Positions 31,501 through 43,356 of a stretch of 64,000 bases of DNA are shown here, one piece after another (the stretch's first letter is position 1; every line of letters begins with the position of its first letter). This DNA is from Amia ocellicauda (lineage: Eukaryota; Chordata; Actinopteri; Amiiformes; Amiidae): NCBI RefSeq assembly GCF_036373705.1, contig NC_089852.1, positions 31,509,707 through 31,573,706 on the forward strand. The letters are read 5' to 3'. A program made the position numbers and the translations under genes. The notes beneath the pieces were generated by a model, which saw nothing but the letters and a program-made list of their open reading frames with translations, ran no database searches and had not been told where the DNA came from.

Positions 31501-32242
31501 GCTTTTTCTACAAGGTGCACATATTAGATGCGTGCACAAAACTGGGTGTTTTGACTCTGTTTGCTGGCTCTTGACCCCTCACCTGTTTACGATCTTGCCT
31601 TTGTTCCTCCATGCATCCACACTTGGGTTCACTCTTCTAGTCTGCGATCTGGTGTTACACATTATGGGTAAACCTCCTGCCACTTCCGTTTGCTAAGATG
31701 ATCCATCAGCACCCTCCTGCTTGATCAGTACCAGACTGCCCTGTCTATACATAATTTCTGGGGGAAACACTGCTAGTCTTTTGTTGACATGCTTCTACCA
31801 GTATATCTATTGCGTGACTTCCGGTGTTCCTCTTGCTGTCTTATACCGAAAGACTCTAGTACTTATACTTAGTGATAATGATATGTAACTGCATATCACT
31901 ACACCCCTTTTTCTTTGTGGTAACAACTACTTTTTCTTAACAATGAGGATATCAGTTACACAACTTAATGCATTAAACAAAATGTTTGCATATGTACTGT
32001 ATCAAATAATCGATAAATCAACCACTTTTCTTTCAAAATTTTACTTGTATGACATTTGTACCACTTAAAAATGAAAGATTCAGTGTTTCAGGTTTTTCAA
32101 TTGTACATGAGGATCTTCTGAAATCAGGTGGTAGTCTGGTGGTAGTTTGTTTGATGAAAAGGAATATTGTGTGAATACTGGGTGGTTGTCATCTTGTTGT
32201 TCTTGTTCTTGAAATGTTTGCGTTCTCAGAAGGCTGCTTGCT
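31501..32242. other. Intergenic DNA, no gene seen
   Basis: No frame or motif stands out. A segment near 31850-31910 (TAGTGATAATGATATGTAACTG followed by CATATCAC) is echoed near 55470-55510, so part of it is a dispersed repeat. Confidence 0.4.
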
Positions 32243-34700
32243 GTGTTGGGTTTTGTCCACAGGGCTTTCTTCCACAGCAGGAGAGTTAGTAGCAACAGTA
32301 AAATCCAAGGCCTGGTGGCCTGGCCTAAGCCTCTGTGTGTCGTAAGAGATCTTGCCCATGTGAGGGGGGCTTGCACCTGCACTACAGCCTGCAGCTGTGG
32401 CAGTAGTAGATCTCGTTCTCTCAGCTTGTTGGGATTAAGCTCTGCTACGCTTCCTCATCCGTGTGTGCAGGCCACATTTTTTGGCCCAGCTTCGGCTGGT
32501 GGCCTACTAACATCACCTGGTTTGGTTAAGCATACAGTGTTCTGTCTGGCAACAGAAAGGTTGCGTGTGGTTGGTGTTGCTGTGCCCCCATGTCCATTAA
32601 TGTTGCCTAGTGAAGCGGTGAGTCCTGCTAGGCGCTCCACTTGTCGCAGTGGTGTTTCAGTTGTTGTGTGCCCTTTAGTGCAAACACTGACCAGTGCCCC
32701 GCTGCACGTTCTTGGCTCACACATGTGTGTGCTCAGCTCCTCTTGCCCCCGCCACTATGCCACCTACGGCCAACACACCTTGTCCTCTGCCCTGTCTGTC
32801 TTGGCACCGGGCACCACGGCAACCGTCGCTGTGCCTGGTGATCTTCCACTTGGTGGCTCTGGACCTCCTCCAGACAGGCAACCTCAGAGATAGACACTTC
32901 CCTTGTCCCTGCTGCCCGCCTGTGTCTGCTGCTATGGCAGCTGCTTCCCCCGTGGCAGCAGTGCCTGCCCTGCTTGGCATGCCCGTGGTTCGTGCTGCTA
33001 CAGCTGTGCACGCCCCCGCGCAAGCACGTGAGTGACAGGGAAGAGCGGTACAGCAGACCTCATGGAGGAGGAAGAGTCAGTCTTGACTGGCCTGCACCCC
33101 GCCCCCTCCATTGAGCAAGGACATCCCTCCTGCTCCTGCGGGACAGCATCGGGAGTTCTGGGCAGTGAATCAGAGGGCCGTGGAGTGTCTCCAGCTCCCC
33201 TGGCCCTCTGATCCTGCCCCGCCACACTTCAGGTTCAAGAGGGGTCAGCGTTTGCAGCGGACCACGCTGCTTCCTGACCTCCTCCAAGAACTGAGAGCAA
33301 CCTGGGACTACCGGGCAACAGCCCCTGCCCTAGCCAGGACAGAGTAGGCTTATGCCAGGACCCATGTTGCGGCAGAAGTGGGCCTGGTGGACTTCTCACA
33401 TGTAAACTGTCTGTGGAGCCATGCAACCAGACCTGCCCCAACAGGCAGTGTCGCGCCATGGAGATGCTGCTCCGAAGGGAGTATGAGGCAGGAGCTCAAG
33501 CGGCTTGCCTTAGGAACACTGAGAGCCTGCTGGCCTTGTACTTGGCTCTGCTGGCTGAGCCCTCAGAGCTGGATGATGCATCATCAACCCTCGGAGATAG
33601 CAGAGATAGCGCCGAAGGCTGACCAGCAGGTGACAGTGATGCATCAGGGGCCAAGTGCGACTGGGAGGTCCGTGTCAGCCATTGTGGCGGCATGCTGCCA
33701 GCTTTGGCAGTCCCAGGCACGACGGGTCCCTGAGGCAGACAGGACCCGCCTCATGGACTCCCCCATCTCGCTGGGCTTCACCTTTGGCCCCTCTGTGAAG
33801 GAGAGCCAACGTCTTTCTGGCAGGCAGATGCCGCCCTGGCCCTCGGCAGCCCACGGGAGGAGGAGGCCTGCCCCAACCCTGCCTCCCCCACCACCTGAGC
33901 CACAGTCCTGAGGCATTCCAGCAGCCTCTGGCCCAACCTTACACCCCCCAACAACTCTCCAATTAGCAAATAGCTACTCCCTACAGTTTCAAACATGCCC
34001 ATACCCCTTCTGCGGCATGGTGTGGACGTGATTGAGGGACCCGTTGCAGTATGTGGTGCTTCACTATGAAATTGCCGCTTTCCTGGAGAAGCGAGCAATC
34101 CATGAAGTCCAGATTTTATTCCCCATACTTCCTAGTGCCCAAGAAAGATGGCGGTTAGCCACTATTCAGTCGGCGAAAGCTCCCTCTATGAGGTTGCAGT
34201 ATTCCTACTGCTAGCGGAAGTTTAACACCTGGTGCCAAGACGGAGATCAAGAGCCTGTTAATTGCCCCATTGGGGTCATACTGGGCTCAAAGTATATCTG
34301 GCGGCCATTTCCGCATGTCATGTCCTGGCTGCACAGTTTCTGAAGGGAGCTCAACAGGTCTTGACATCCTCACACCCCTTCACTGCCCACATGGCACCTT
34401 GATGTAGTGTTGGACACACTAAGGACATTAAGCACTTGGATCAACTGTTTGTGTCCTATGGAGTGTGGGCAAAAAGCCAGGCACTTGAGCTGGCTCTCGT
34501 GCTCCACTGTGTACATAGTTAATTTGTCAACACAGTAGAACTAACTTTGCCCTGCATTAGCTGGGCTAATCAGCAGGCGTCAACTGCTCCTGTGTCCTGG
34601 GGCCAATGGCAGCTTTGATAGAGTGATGTTTCAATCGGGTTCCTACGGAAGTGTGCAGAAACCCCTCCCCTTGGGCAGTGCTTCCAAATTGAAAGATAAC
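32243..34700 (+). mobile_element. DIRS-type retrotransposon copy A, degenerate
   Basis: The left part (32243-33040) matches the 5' leader seen at 38840-39330, 53650-54010 and 62930-63060 (CTGTGTTGG, CCACAGGGCTTTCT, CGTAAGAGATCT). Gag-like sequence follows at about 33100-33900 (REFWAVNQRAVECLQLPW, MEMLLRREYEAGAQAACL), in shifting frames, then DPLQYVVLHYEIAAFLEKRA near 34040, and a tyrosine-recombinase N-terminus at about 34150-34250 (ATIQSAKAPSMRLQYSYC). Reverse transcriptase and RNase H are largely deleted. The right end is GGGCAGTGCTTCCAAATTGA at about 34675. RT, RNase H and tyrosine recombinase order is the DIRS hallmark, shown jointly by copies A and C. Confidence 0.75.
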
Positions 34701-34982
34701 AACTGTTTAGGGCAGATTTCTGCAGTTCTGCACAGATCTGCGTGGCTCCACCAATGTGACCAATGGAATTCTAAAGATCTGCCCATATCTGCTGAAATCT
34801 GTGCTACAAGAAGTTCTGCATGGAAATACTTTGACAAAGTAAATGAAAACACTGTTAGGTGTATAATATGTGCAGTGCAATTCAACTACCACAAATCTAC
34901 AGCTGGTATGCTAAACCAACTAGAAGCCAAACACCCTTCTGTACTGCTAGCAATGAAAGAAAATGAAAAGGGACTGCAATAA
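34701..34982 (+). pseudogene. BED zinc-finger fragment (hAT transposase N-terminus)
   Basis: A 119-aa frame that ends at 34982 contains SSAWKYFDKVNENTVRCIIC, then LNQLEAKHPSVL. The W-x-Y-F, CxxC and terminal His fit a BED finger as in ZBED/hAT transposases; the first His is not conserved. Sequence upstream (CTGCACAGATCTGCGTGGCTCC) is also found near 42750, in another hAT-like remnant. Only the finger remains. Confidence 0.65.
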
Positions 34983-36500
34983 ACAAATTAATTAAGTTAC
35001 ATACACAGCCAGCTATTGCTAATTATTTTGTACGCCTTAGACCTTAAACTTAAACTTATTGCACAAATTGTAACATTGCAGTATTTTGCATTTAATATAT
35101 GTCACATTTTGAATAGGGGATGATGACGACTATTTGAATAGTCGAGGACAACACAAATATTTGTCATGCACATCCCTAATCCAAAGCTACTAGCCATAGA
35201 AAACTCATCTGTAAAATCCGGTAATACGGTCATATCTGGAAGGATGTGAACCATTTTTTTAAAACAGAAATACAGAAAATAAAGTCTGAGGGCGACCACC
35301 CCTGTGGGGGGCGATTAGCTATTATCTTTAGGTCTGTGGTTCTTTGTTCTTGCTGGCTAAGTTAAGAGTGTGAATGGTTCAGTGCTTCCTGTAGTGGTGG
35401 GGGTTTCTGGGGGGGGGATTACTCTCTCTGTCTCTGGGAAAAATTATATGTATAATGGTTAGGGAAATCAGATTTCCTTTATAAGATCAACAAGGCCTAT
35501 CGTCTGTGATGCTCCCAGTCCCGACCATCAAAGGTTTTATGACCCCCAGGATGTGAAAAAGTGTTAACTTATGTGAGTGAGGGTCCTAGACAAGACCCCT
35601 CTCTTAAGCTCTGGAAACACATAAGGATAGGTCTGAGGATTAAAATTAATATTAAGTGGGGTCACTTAAGTGGGGTGATGGCATCTGCTGAGAGGAGTAT
35701 TCCTGCTGTGCTTCTGCTTCCATCGGTTTTATTCCTATAATATATTAACCTTTTGCTTATATAAATCTATTTTATTTCACTCAAGACCTTACTGAAGAGC
35801 CCAATAAAAAATTGAAGTCTTTGAAGCACAGAGGATAATATATTTATTTAACATGCCCGGCCTGGAAGGCCCCGATATCAAAGCACCTCAATCTCAGTTG
35901 AGTCTCTCTGAACAACAAAATGTAACAGTCTTTATAGAAAGCATGACATCTGGTTCTGTGGGCAGTGTCCAGTCACATGCTCCCAAGAAGTGTAGCTTTG
36001 GAATGTTTGTAGTTGTCTTCCTGGGGGGAGGTGTATGATGCGGAAACCAGATGGCTTCCTTTGATGTACTCCGAGAAGTCCGGTCCCATGGTCGTCAGTA
36101 ACAACTGTTAAAGGTCCAGCCTGTCTGGAGAAACAACACATCTATGAACAGATACTAAGCAAACTGGCAACTGTGGGCTATTTATCTGTTGGGTGATCTT
36201 TTTATCATAATAAACAGAAGTCGAAGTGGAGAGAGGATTGTCTAGAGGGTATGCCCTGAAAAACTGCTTTGGTGGCTGTCGCTAGCTCGGTAAATCTAAT
36301 TTGTTTGGTCTGCATGCTTTTCTTAATATAAAACATTATACAGTTTATATAAAACATTATACCAGTTCTTCACTTACTAAAGTATGTCTTAAAAAAAATG
36401 CTTGCTCTATTCAAACTGAACATGGTCCAAAACCAGAAAATAATCATGAAAGAAAACGATGACTCTTGCCACTGATGGCGCTGGCGAAATTTGTGAATAC
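34983..36500. other. Intergenic DNA, no gene seen
   Basis: No convincing frame or element was recognised in this stretch. Confidence 0.4.
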
Positions 36501-36536
36501 TAACTCCGCTAAACTACTCAAAGAAATGACAAAAAA

Positions 36537-36915
36537 ATGAGTCAAATGCTGGAGGACAAGCTGTCAAAGTTCTCCAGCACTTTGGATGCAATAACCACCA
36601 GGCTAGATGAGAATACACAGCGCGTATCAGAAACTGAAAAGCATTTTTCGACCATAGAGGACACCCTGTTTACACTTCATAACATACTTGCCGGCACTGA
36701 GAAGAAACTAGTCCACATGACAGAGAATTTGGATGATCTGGAGAACTGGAGCAGGCATGGGAATCTAAGGATCATAGGATTGCCTGAAGGCACAGAGGGA
36801 ACAATTCACTTATTTTAATCCTGGTTGCCGAAACTGCTCAGGCTGGACAAGCGGGGGACAGTGAAAATTAACCAAGCGCAAAGGTCGCTGGCACCGCTGC
36901 TGGGCAGAGATTAAA
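36537..36915 (+). pseudogene. L1-type LINE ORF1 fragment
   Basis: A 93-aa frame gives a coiled coil (LEDKLSKFSSTLDAITTRLD) and then DDLENWSRHGNLRIIGLPEG, the start of the RNA-recognition domain of L1/Tx1 ORF1 proteins. A stop follows at 36816, and similarity may continue to about 36910 (SWLPKLLRLDK). No reverse transcriptase is present. It is a broken scrap. Confidence 0.75.
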
Positions 36916-36971
36916 TGTTTTGTGGCTTTAAATGGAGTTGATATTTTATTCTGCTTTCCTTACTTATGAAA

Positions 36972-37275
36972 TGACTTTAAGAACATAAGAATTAGAAAGT
37001 TTACAAACGAGAGGAGGCCGTTTGACCCATTTGGGAACATTTAAAAATGGACTGGATAGGATCCTTGGATCACTCAGTTATTAATGGACACCAAACGAGC
37101 ATGATGGGTCGAATGGCTTCTTATGTTCTTATTTTTGGTGTCCATTAATAACTAAGTGATCTAAGGATCCTATCCAGTCTATTTATGAATGTTCCCAAGT
37201 TTTCAGTTTCAACCACTCTGCTGGGGAGTTTGTTCCAGATTGTGACTACTCTCTGTGTGAAGAAGTGTCTCCTGT
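36972..37275. repeat. LINE-tail-like repeat arranged head-to-head
   Basis: TTTAAGAACATAAGAATTAGAA at 36976 and its complement TTATGTTCTTA at 37121 face each other, and arms 37051-37094 and 37134-37178 are nearly perfect inverted repeats (GGATAGGATCCTTGGATCAC against GTGATCTAAGGATCCTATCC). The words ACAAACGAGAGGAGGCC and AAGAAGTGTCTCCTGTTTTC are familiar from 3' ends of CR1-like LINEs in fish. It is a fold-back of two such tails. Confidence 0.6.
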
Positions 37276-38164
37276 TTTCTGTCTTGAATGCCTTGTGTTG
37301 TTTGGGTCAGAGACAGTAATATAGCAACAGTGTGATTCATGGTACAGTGTATATTATGGATCTTGTCTTGTATTAAAACTGCCCTTTCCTTACCTATATA
37401 TAACAAAAGCATTTAATTTACACTGTGTAATATTATGAAGCCTTATGGTGAGATCGTCCCCCATGCAAATACTGTACATTGCAGGTTTTGCTGTCTTTTC
37501 ATATTTTTATTTCTTTCCTTTTTTCCTTTTTCTTGCTCCTTTCTAATTTGGGGGGAATGCTGTGGGCCTAACGGTGCCACCCTCATGGAATATGTTTCTG
37601 ACAGTTTGGTCAGAAACATGCACACCAGTAGCCTGCTGGGGGTCATTTTGTAGGGCTCTGGCAGTGCTCCTCCTGTTCCTCCTCGCACAAAGGAGCAGAT
37701 ACCTGCGGTCTTATCTCTAAGGCTCTGCCTTCTGTTGTTTCACTACATCTTGTTGTTTAACAAAACTTGCTGTGTTAGCATCCTTGACCAAGAGGTTATT
37801 CATTCATTAAGTCTATGTAGTAGGTAATTTAAAGGTTTCTTGTTAATTACAATTTGCTTAAGTAAGCTTGTTTGCACCAATCAAAAAGGAAAGAACAGTC
37901 TTCTCTGTCTTGTACACAACCCATAAAAAACCAAATGTAACTTAGAATTGTTCAGACTGTCTGAGGAAACTTCTCCTGTCAGGCTCCCCTGCAGCTGCCG
38001 GAATAAAGAATCAACCTTCTACCACACACGAGTCTCTTGCTATTTTATTGCAACTCTGCAAAACCATTCCTTTTTTGGGGGTTGTCTTGCTGCTGCCTCT
38101 CCAGTGCTTTACTGAGTGTGTTGACAGGTGATATAAAACAATTATCCAACAGCTGAGAGTCATC

Positions 38165-38350
38165 GGCAGGTGAAACAACAGTTCTATGATGTTGCAGGTT
38201 TTCCCAATACAATAGGTGTCATTGAATGCACGCACATAGCAATCAAGGCACCTAGGGAATACTCGCATTGTTTTGTCAACCGAAAACATTTCTACTCCCT
38301 CAATGTGCGACTAACAGCTGATGCAAAATCAAGAATTAGCAGTGTAGTTG
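38165..38350 (+). pseudogene. PIF/Harbinger transposase (HARBI1-like) fragment
   Basis: The frame has QFYDVAGFPNTIGVIECTHI and FVNRKHFYSLNVRLTAD, matching the first catalytic block of Harbinger transposases; the expected Asp in GxIDCTH is Glu here. It ends abruptly at about 38350, where DIRS copy B begins. The rest of the DDE domain is absent. Confidence 0.75.
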
Positions 38351-38360
38351 CACATTATCT

Positions 38361-39905
38361 TTCAAGTCAGAAGCACTGCCCAAGGGGGAGGGGTTTCTGC
38401 ACACTTGCGTAGGAACCCGATTGAACGTCACTCTATCAAAGCTGCCATTGGCCCCTGCGCTCGTCACTCAGAACAGGTCCCTTCACACATCCTGTTCTAT
38501 AAAACGTGACGTCAGCACAGGTTCGTCCTCTTTTGCCTCTTCGCCAAAAAAACGAGAATGTGAGCTCTCTGTATCTTGTTTGTGCATTAGACCGTATTAT
38601 TATTGTTTTACAATAATTATTAATGCTGTTCGGTTGGCTGACTTCACGGCTGTGCTGTCACCACCATTTACTTGTAGTGTCTATTTGTACTATTGGTTAT
38701 TATTGATAGTTAATCCGACTCTGTTCCGTCCGCGCTCCGGGGCTCCGGTGTGCTTTCGGTTTCAGTTTCGGCTACAAATAGCACACTTTAAAAATAATAG
38801 TCATGTTTATATAGTGCCTTATATATTCCAACTGCTTGCTGTGTTGGTTTTTTGTCCACAGGGCTTTTTCCTCCACAGCAGGAGTGCTAGCAGCGGCAGT
38901 AAAATCCGAGGCCCAGCTGCCTGGCCTGAGCCTCGGTGTGTCGTAAGAGATCTCGCCCCCGCGTGAGGTGCTCCTCCGCCGCCTTGCGCCTGCACTACAG
39001 CCCGCAGCTGTGGCTGTAGGAGATCTTGCTCTCACAGTTCGTTGAGAACGAGCACTGCTAGCCCTCCTGGTCCGTGCGTCCGTGCCTCGGTTTTAGATCC
39101 TGCTACGGCTGGTGGTCTACTGCCCTCGGTCCCCGCGGACACCAGACTCCGCGTCACCTGGTGTCCCCGGAAACCCCCGGCACACACGGTGTGGTTAAGT
39201 CTACGGGCCTACGCGGCGCTTGTATCCAGCACCTGGTGCTTGGTATACACAGTGTTCAGTCCGGCAACAGCAAGGTTGCATGTGGTTGGTGTCGCTGTGC
39301 CCCCGTGTATATAAACGTTGCCGGGTGGAGACACACTTACAGTGGCGGGCCCGCTAGGCGCTCCACTTGTTTCCCTGTACATGCGAGTGTGCGCTTGGCT
39401 CGACGATGAGCTCCTCTACGGTCCTCGCTCCTGGATGGCTCAGGTGTGGCCCTACGGGGCCCCTGAGGTTACTGTCTGGAGTTGTGTTTGCTGAGGCCCC
39501 CAAGTGGTGCACCTTGGGGCAGGCTCCCTTATCAGCACACTGCCTCCTCCCTTGCGACGGTTTTGTTATACAGTAACCCCTCCCACTTGGGCAGTGCTTC
39601 TGACTTGAAAGATAACAATAGGTTGCGTATGCAACCCCGGTTATCTGAAAAAGGAAGCACTGCCCAAGGGTTGTAAGTTCACACGTGAGTCCTGGCTCCC
39701 GGCAAAAGAGGACGAACCGGCGCTGATGTCACATTTTATGGAACAGGATGTGGGAAAGGACCTGTTCTGAGTGATGAGCGCAGGGGCCAATGGCAGCTTT
39801 GATAGAGTGCCGTTTCGATCAGGTTCCTACGGAAGTGAGCAGAAACCCCTCCCCCTTGGGCAGTGCTTGCCTTTTCAGATAACCGGGGTTGCATGCGCAA
39901 CCTAT
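38361..39905 (+). mobile_element. DIRS-type element copy B, internally deleted
   Basis: The ends are inverted repeats: 38361-38515 (GCACTGCCCAAGGGGGAGGG, later TCACTCAGAACAGGTCCC) matches the complement of 39727-39890 (GGACCTGTTCTGAGTGATGA, later CCCCTTGGGCAGTGCTT). Between them is the DIRS leader shared with copies A, C and D. A second inner copy of the end sequence lies at 39580-39665. No enzyme domain remains. ORFs here are non-coding leader frames. Confidence 0.7.
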
Positions 39906-40049
39906 CATTTTTCTAGCTCCTGTCATGACTCCTACATACTGCAGCAGAGTCCACTAGCTGCACACTGCAGTGGTGGGCACCTTGGCACAGGGCACCTCCT
40001 TGGTAAGTTTAAGTAAATACATACACACAGCAGCAGGTATATACATATA

Positions 40050-41112
40050 CAGTGCCTTGTGAAAGTACTCAACCTCCTTGGCATTTCTATTTTGTTGCCT
40101 TACAACCTTGAATTAAAATTGACATTTGATTTACACAACATGCCTAACATGCAACATGCAAAATATTTTTTATTGTGTAACAAACAAGAAATAAGACAAA
40201 AAAAAAAAGAAAACTTGAGCCACCTTTTGCAGAAATTACAGCTGCAAGTCTCTTGGAGTACGTTTGGGGTGTTGGGTTTGCGCCAGACATAGCATTTTCC
40301 TTGATGGCCAAAAAGCTCAATTTTAGTCTCATCTGAGTACCTTCTTCCATATGTTTGGGGAGTCATTGGCAAACAGCAAACATGTTTGCTTATTTCTTCT
40401 TTAAGCAATGTCTTTTTTCTGGCCACTCTTCCATAAACCCCAGCTCTGTGGAGTTTACGGCTTATAGTGGTCCTATGGACAAATACTCCAATCTCCACTG
40501 TGGAGCTTTGCACCTCCTTCAGGGTTATCTTTGGTCTCTTTGTTGCATCTCTGATTAATGCCCTCCTTGCCTGGTCCGTGAGGTTTGGTGGGTGGCCCTC
40601 TATTGGTGCTATATTCTTAAAAAAATTAATAATGGATTTAATGGTGCTCCGTGGGATGTTCAAAGTTTCGGATATGTTTTAATAACCCAACGCTGATCTG
40701 TACTTCTCCACTTCTTTGTACTTCTTTGTCCCTGAGCTCTTTGGAAAGCTCCTTGGTCTTCATGCTGCCTTTCAGAACAGGTGAGATCATGTGGCAGATC
40801 ATGTGACACTTAGATTGCACACAGGTGGACTTTATTTCACTAATTATGTGATTTCTAAAGGTAATTGGTTGCACCAGATCTGATGTAGGGGGCTTCATAG
40901 CAAAGGGGGTGAATACATATGCATGCACCACTTTTCCGATTTTTATGTTTTAGAATTTTTCAAGTTATTTTTTTAATTTCACTTCACCGATTTGGACTAT
41001 TTTGTGTATGTCCATTACATGAAATCCATATAAAAATCAAATTAAATTCCAGGTTGTAATGCAACAAAATAGGAAAAATGCCAAGGGGGATGAATACTTT
41101 TGCAGGGCACTG
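40050..41112 (-). mobile_element. Tc1-type element with internal deletion
   Basis: The inverted termini are CAGTGCCTTGTGAAAGTACT at 40050 and the complement of GAATACTTTTGCAGGGCACTG at 41112, flanked by TA on both sides. Transposase pieces on the minus strand start at the ATG at 40763 (MKTKELSKELRDKEV), then MNIPRSTIKSIINFFKN and DETKIELFGHQGKCYVWRKP; from there the frame jumps to the terminal region, so the catalytic C-terminal half is deleted. The element is non-autonomous. Confidence 0.9.
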
Positions 41113-41525
41113 TATACACATACATACAGTCCCCTGGTGTGTGTGTGTAGATACTACTAAATACACTGTCATTTTGTCTTGACTACAGGAGATAGTAGAT
41201 ATCCACTCCACCAATGGCTGCTAACATCACTACGCCAAACAACAACAGAGGCGGAGGAGAGGTATAATATGGCCCTGTGCACCAGGAGTCTGATAGTGAC
41301 CAGCCACCTGATTTGGCTGAGGAGAATGCCAGGCTGCAAATGTTCCGGCTTGATTACACATTATGTTCCAGATTACACATCATTCAACAATATTTCTCTT
41401 AAGTATGTATTTATTTTACAGTGAATTCTTAATATTACAGTGAATTATTCAGCAGAGAGGGCCCCAACAACGTCCTTATGTATGGCTCCCCCTTTGTCCC
41501 CTGTGTCTCCTTCTGCTTCTGCCTC

Positions 41526-42255
41526 TCACTGCCACAGCCTGTTGCGGTTCCACGGTGGTATTAGAGACCGGTCACCTTGTCCTGATGTTACTGGCTGGGG
41601 CAGTGGAGAGAGGCCATGAGATGAAGCAGGAACCTCAGGTGGTTGCTGGGAGTCCTGGACAGCAGTCTCAGGGAAGGAATGTGGTGAGTGATGGGTTTGC
41701 AGAGTGCCCTGAGTGTGGAGATGATGGGAGACAGTTGGGAATGAGGGTGTAGGGCTTGGGAGTTCGAAAGGGGGTATTTGAGGGACTGTATGTGACAGGT
41801 ATGGATGTATTTGATAGCAGGAAGGGGCTGGGGGAGTATATCTAGGGAAAGGTGGGTAGGGGTTGTAGTATGGAAAAGGGGGGTATGAATATCGTCGTAC
41901 AGTTATGGTAGGGGCATTGACTGTGTGTGGGTGCAGCTCTGTTGGGGCATGTGATGGAGTGGTGTGTGGCACAGATGCTGATGTACTGACAGAGGCACTG
42001 TGCTCACAGGCATCGCTGGCAAAAGATGTGCACAGGTAGCTGTGCAAGAATAGCAGTTGTGTACCTGTGCACATCTTTTGCCAGCGATGCCTGTGAGTCA
42101 TTCATGTCCTTCAGTACATCCAGCATGTGTCCAAGAATGTTGTTAGACTCCTGCTGTCTGTCCAGGGTCTGTTCCAGCCGTGGAGACACTGAGGAATGGG
42201 GCGGGCAACTCAAACGACGGGGCGCAGGGATAGTGGATCTGGTTGTGGACTCCAC
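41526..42255 (-). CDS. Pro/Ser/Thr-rich frames with coiled coil, unknown
   Basis: Two overlapping frames, 42255-42004 (LEQTLDRQQESNNILGHMLD, a short coiled coil) and 42101-41526 (Pro/Tyr-rich, YSYPPFPYYNPYPPFPRY), read on the minus strand. They switch at the 36-bp hairpin at 42003-42097. The pattern is like the C-terminal part of Myb/SANT-type companions of Harbinger transposons, but I cannot prove it. No promoter, splice site or second domain was found. Confidence 0.25.
42003..42097. repeat. Perfect 36-bp inverted repeat with 23-bp loop
   Basis: Arm 42003-42038 (CTCACAGGCATCGCTGGCAA to CACAGGTA) is exactly complementary to 42062-42097. The spacer is 23 bp. Confidence 0.97.
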
Positions 42256-42461
42256 TGTGGTTGGGGGAGGTGTAGAAATACTCTGTCTGGGCCAGAAGCC
42301 ACAGTGCAGTCCTCCTCGGTCATTGGTGTGGCACTGGAACTGCTCTCCTGAATGGGTCCTGGCCTTATAGGACAGAAGAGTCAGAACTGTATTAATTAAG
42401 CTTCCACTAGTTATACAAATTCATGATTTTCAGCTACTGCTTGATTATGCTAGGTGTCTCT

Positions 42462-43340
42462 AGGGCTGGGTGGTATACCGTAAAAAACTATATACCGGTA
42501 TTCATTTACGGACCGGTTTGGACTTTTACTATACCTTCATATCGGTATTTTTAAGTTTTCTATGCGAAATTGAATACTTTACTAATTATCGTGTCATTTA
42601 GTCATAGCATTCAGCTACCAATAAACTTGATTGTGTTCGCGTATCCCACAACTTGCTGCGTGGCTGCTTGAGACTGCGCTGTCTGACATGAGACGCATCT
42701 GATCAAAGAACGCCCATAGTGTTCGTGTATCGCAGATTTCCGCAGATCTGCGCAGATCTGCACGGCTCCGTCAATGGGATCGGCGTCACATAGAAACACT
42801 CCAAGAATGCGCATCTCTGAGTCTCTGTGCAGAGCTGCGCTTCTCAGCGCGACCGTTGTTCTGGAATGAATGTGCCTCATATATATTCCATAGTGTATGA
42901 ATAGTATACTGTGAAAATATTTAATTAGACTGCAAAAATATATGATGTTATATTCTAAATATACTGGTAAAATATATTTGGATAAACTTACAAACAGATG
43001 TATACTTTCAATGGAAGTGTAACTTAAAATATTGGGCTACTTAAGCTTCAATACATTAATAGATTTCACTTTGATGAACTAAAGAAAATGCAAACCATCT
43101 TTTTTTAATTCATGTTTGACTATAATGTTCTAAAACAAACATCACATTAAGCAGAATACTACCTCATCTTAAAATTACACTAAGAACCAAGCAGTGCAAA
43201 GAAACAACTGTGTGTAATAAAAGTCTTCTGCACACTTTACAGAGATTTGTATGCAGATAATTTATTGTTCTTTTAACACAGCCATTGCCAAACTGGCTGA
43301 CCCCATGAGGTGCGTGAGAAAAAAAATGTAATGGTGGATT
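42462..43340. other. hAT-like non-autonomous remnant and AT-rich DNA
   Basis: The sequence from 42462 (GGGCTGGGTGGTATACCGTA, then TATACCGGTATTCA) resembles the terminus of a common fish hAT-type repeat. GCAGATCTGCGCAGATCTGC near 42735 is shared with the hAT scrap near 34740. No right end was located and no gene is present. Confidence 0.35.
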
Positions 43341-43356
43341 ATCCAATATATATATA

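Noticed and set aside
32243..33035. Long plus-strand frames over 200 aa
   Set aside because: They lie in the GC-rich leader shared by four DIRS copies, change frame between copies and have no motif.
41113..41525. Frame starting MAANITTPNNNRGGGEV near 41215 as a gene start
   Set aside because: It stops within 20 codons and no acceptor-donor pair rescues it convincingly.
41526..42101. Proline-rich protein as a real gene
   Set aside because: No splice sites or domain; it begins inside a perfect hairpin. Kept only as a low-confidence frame.
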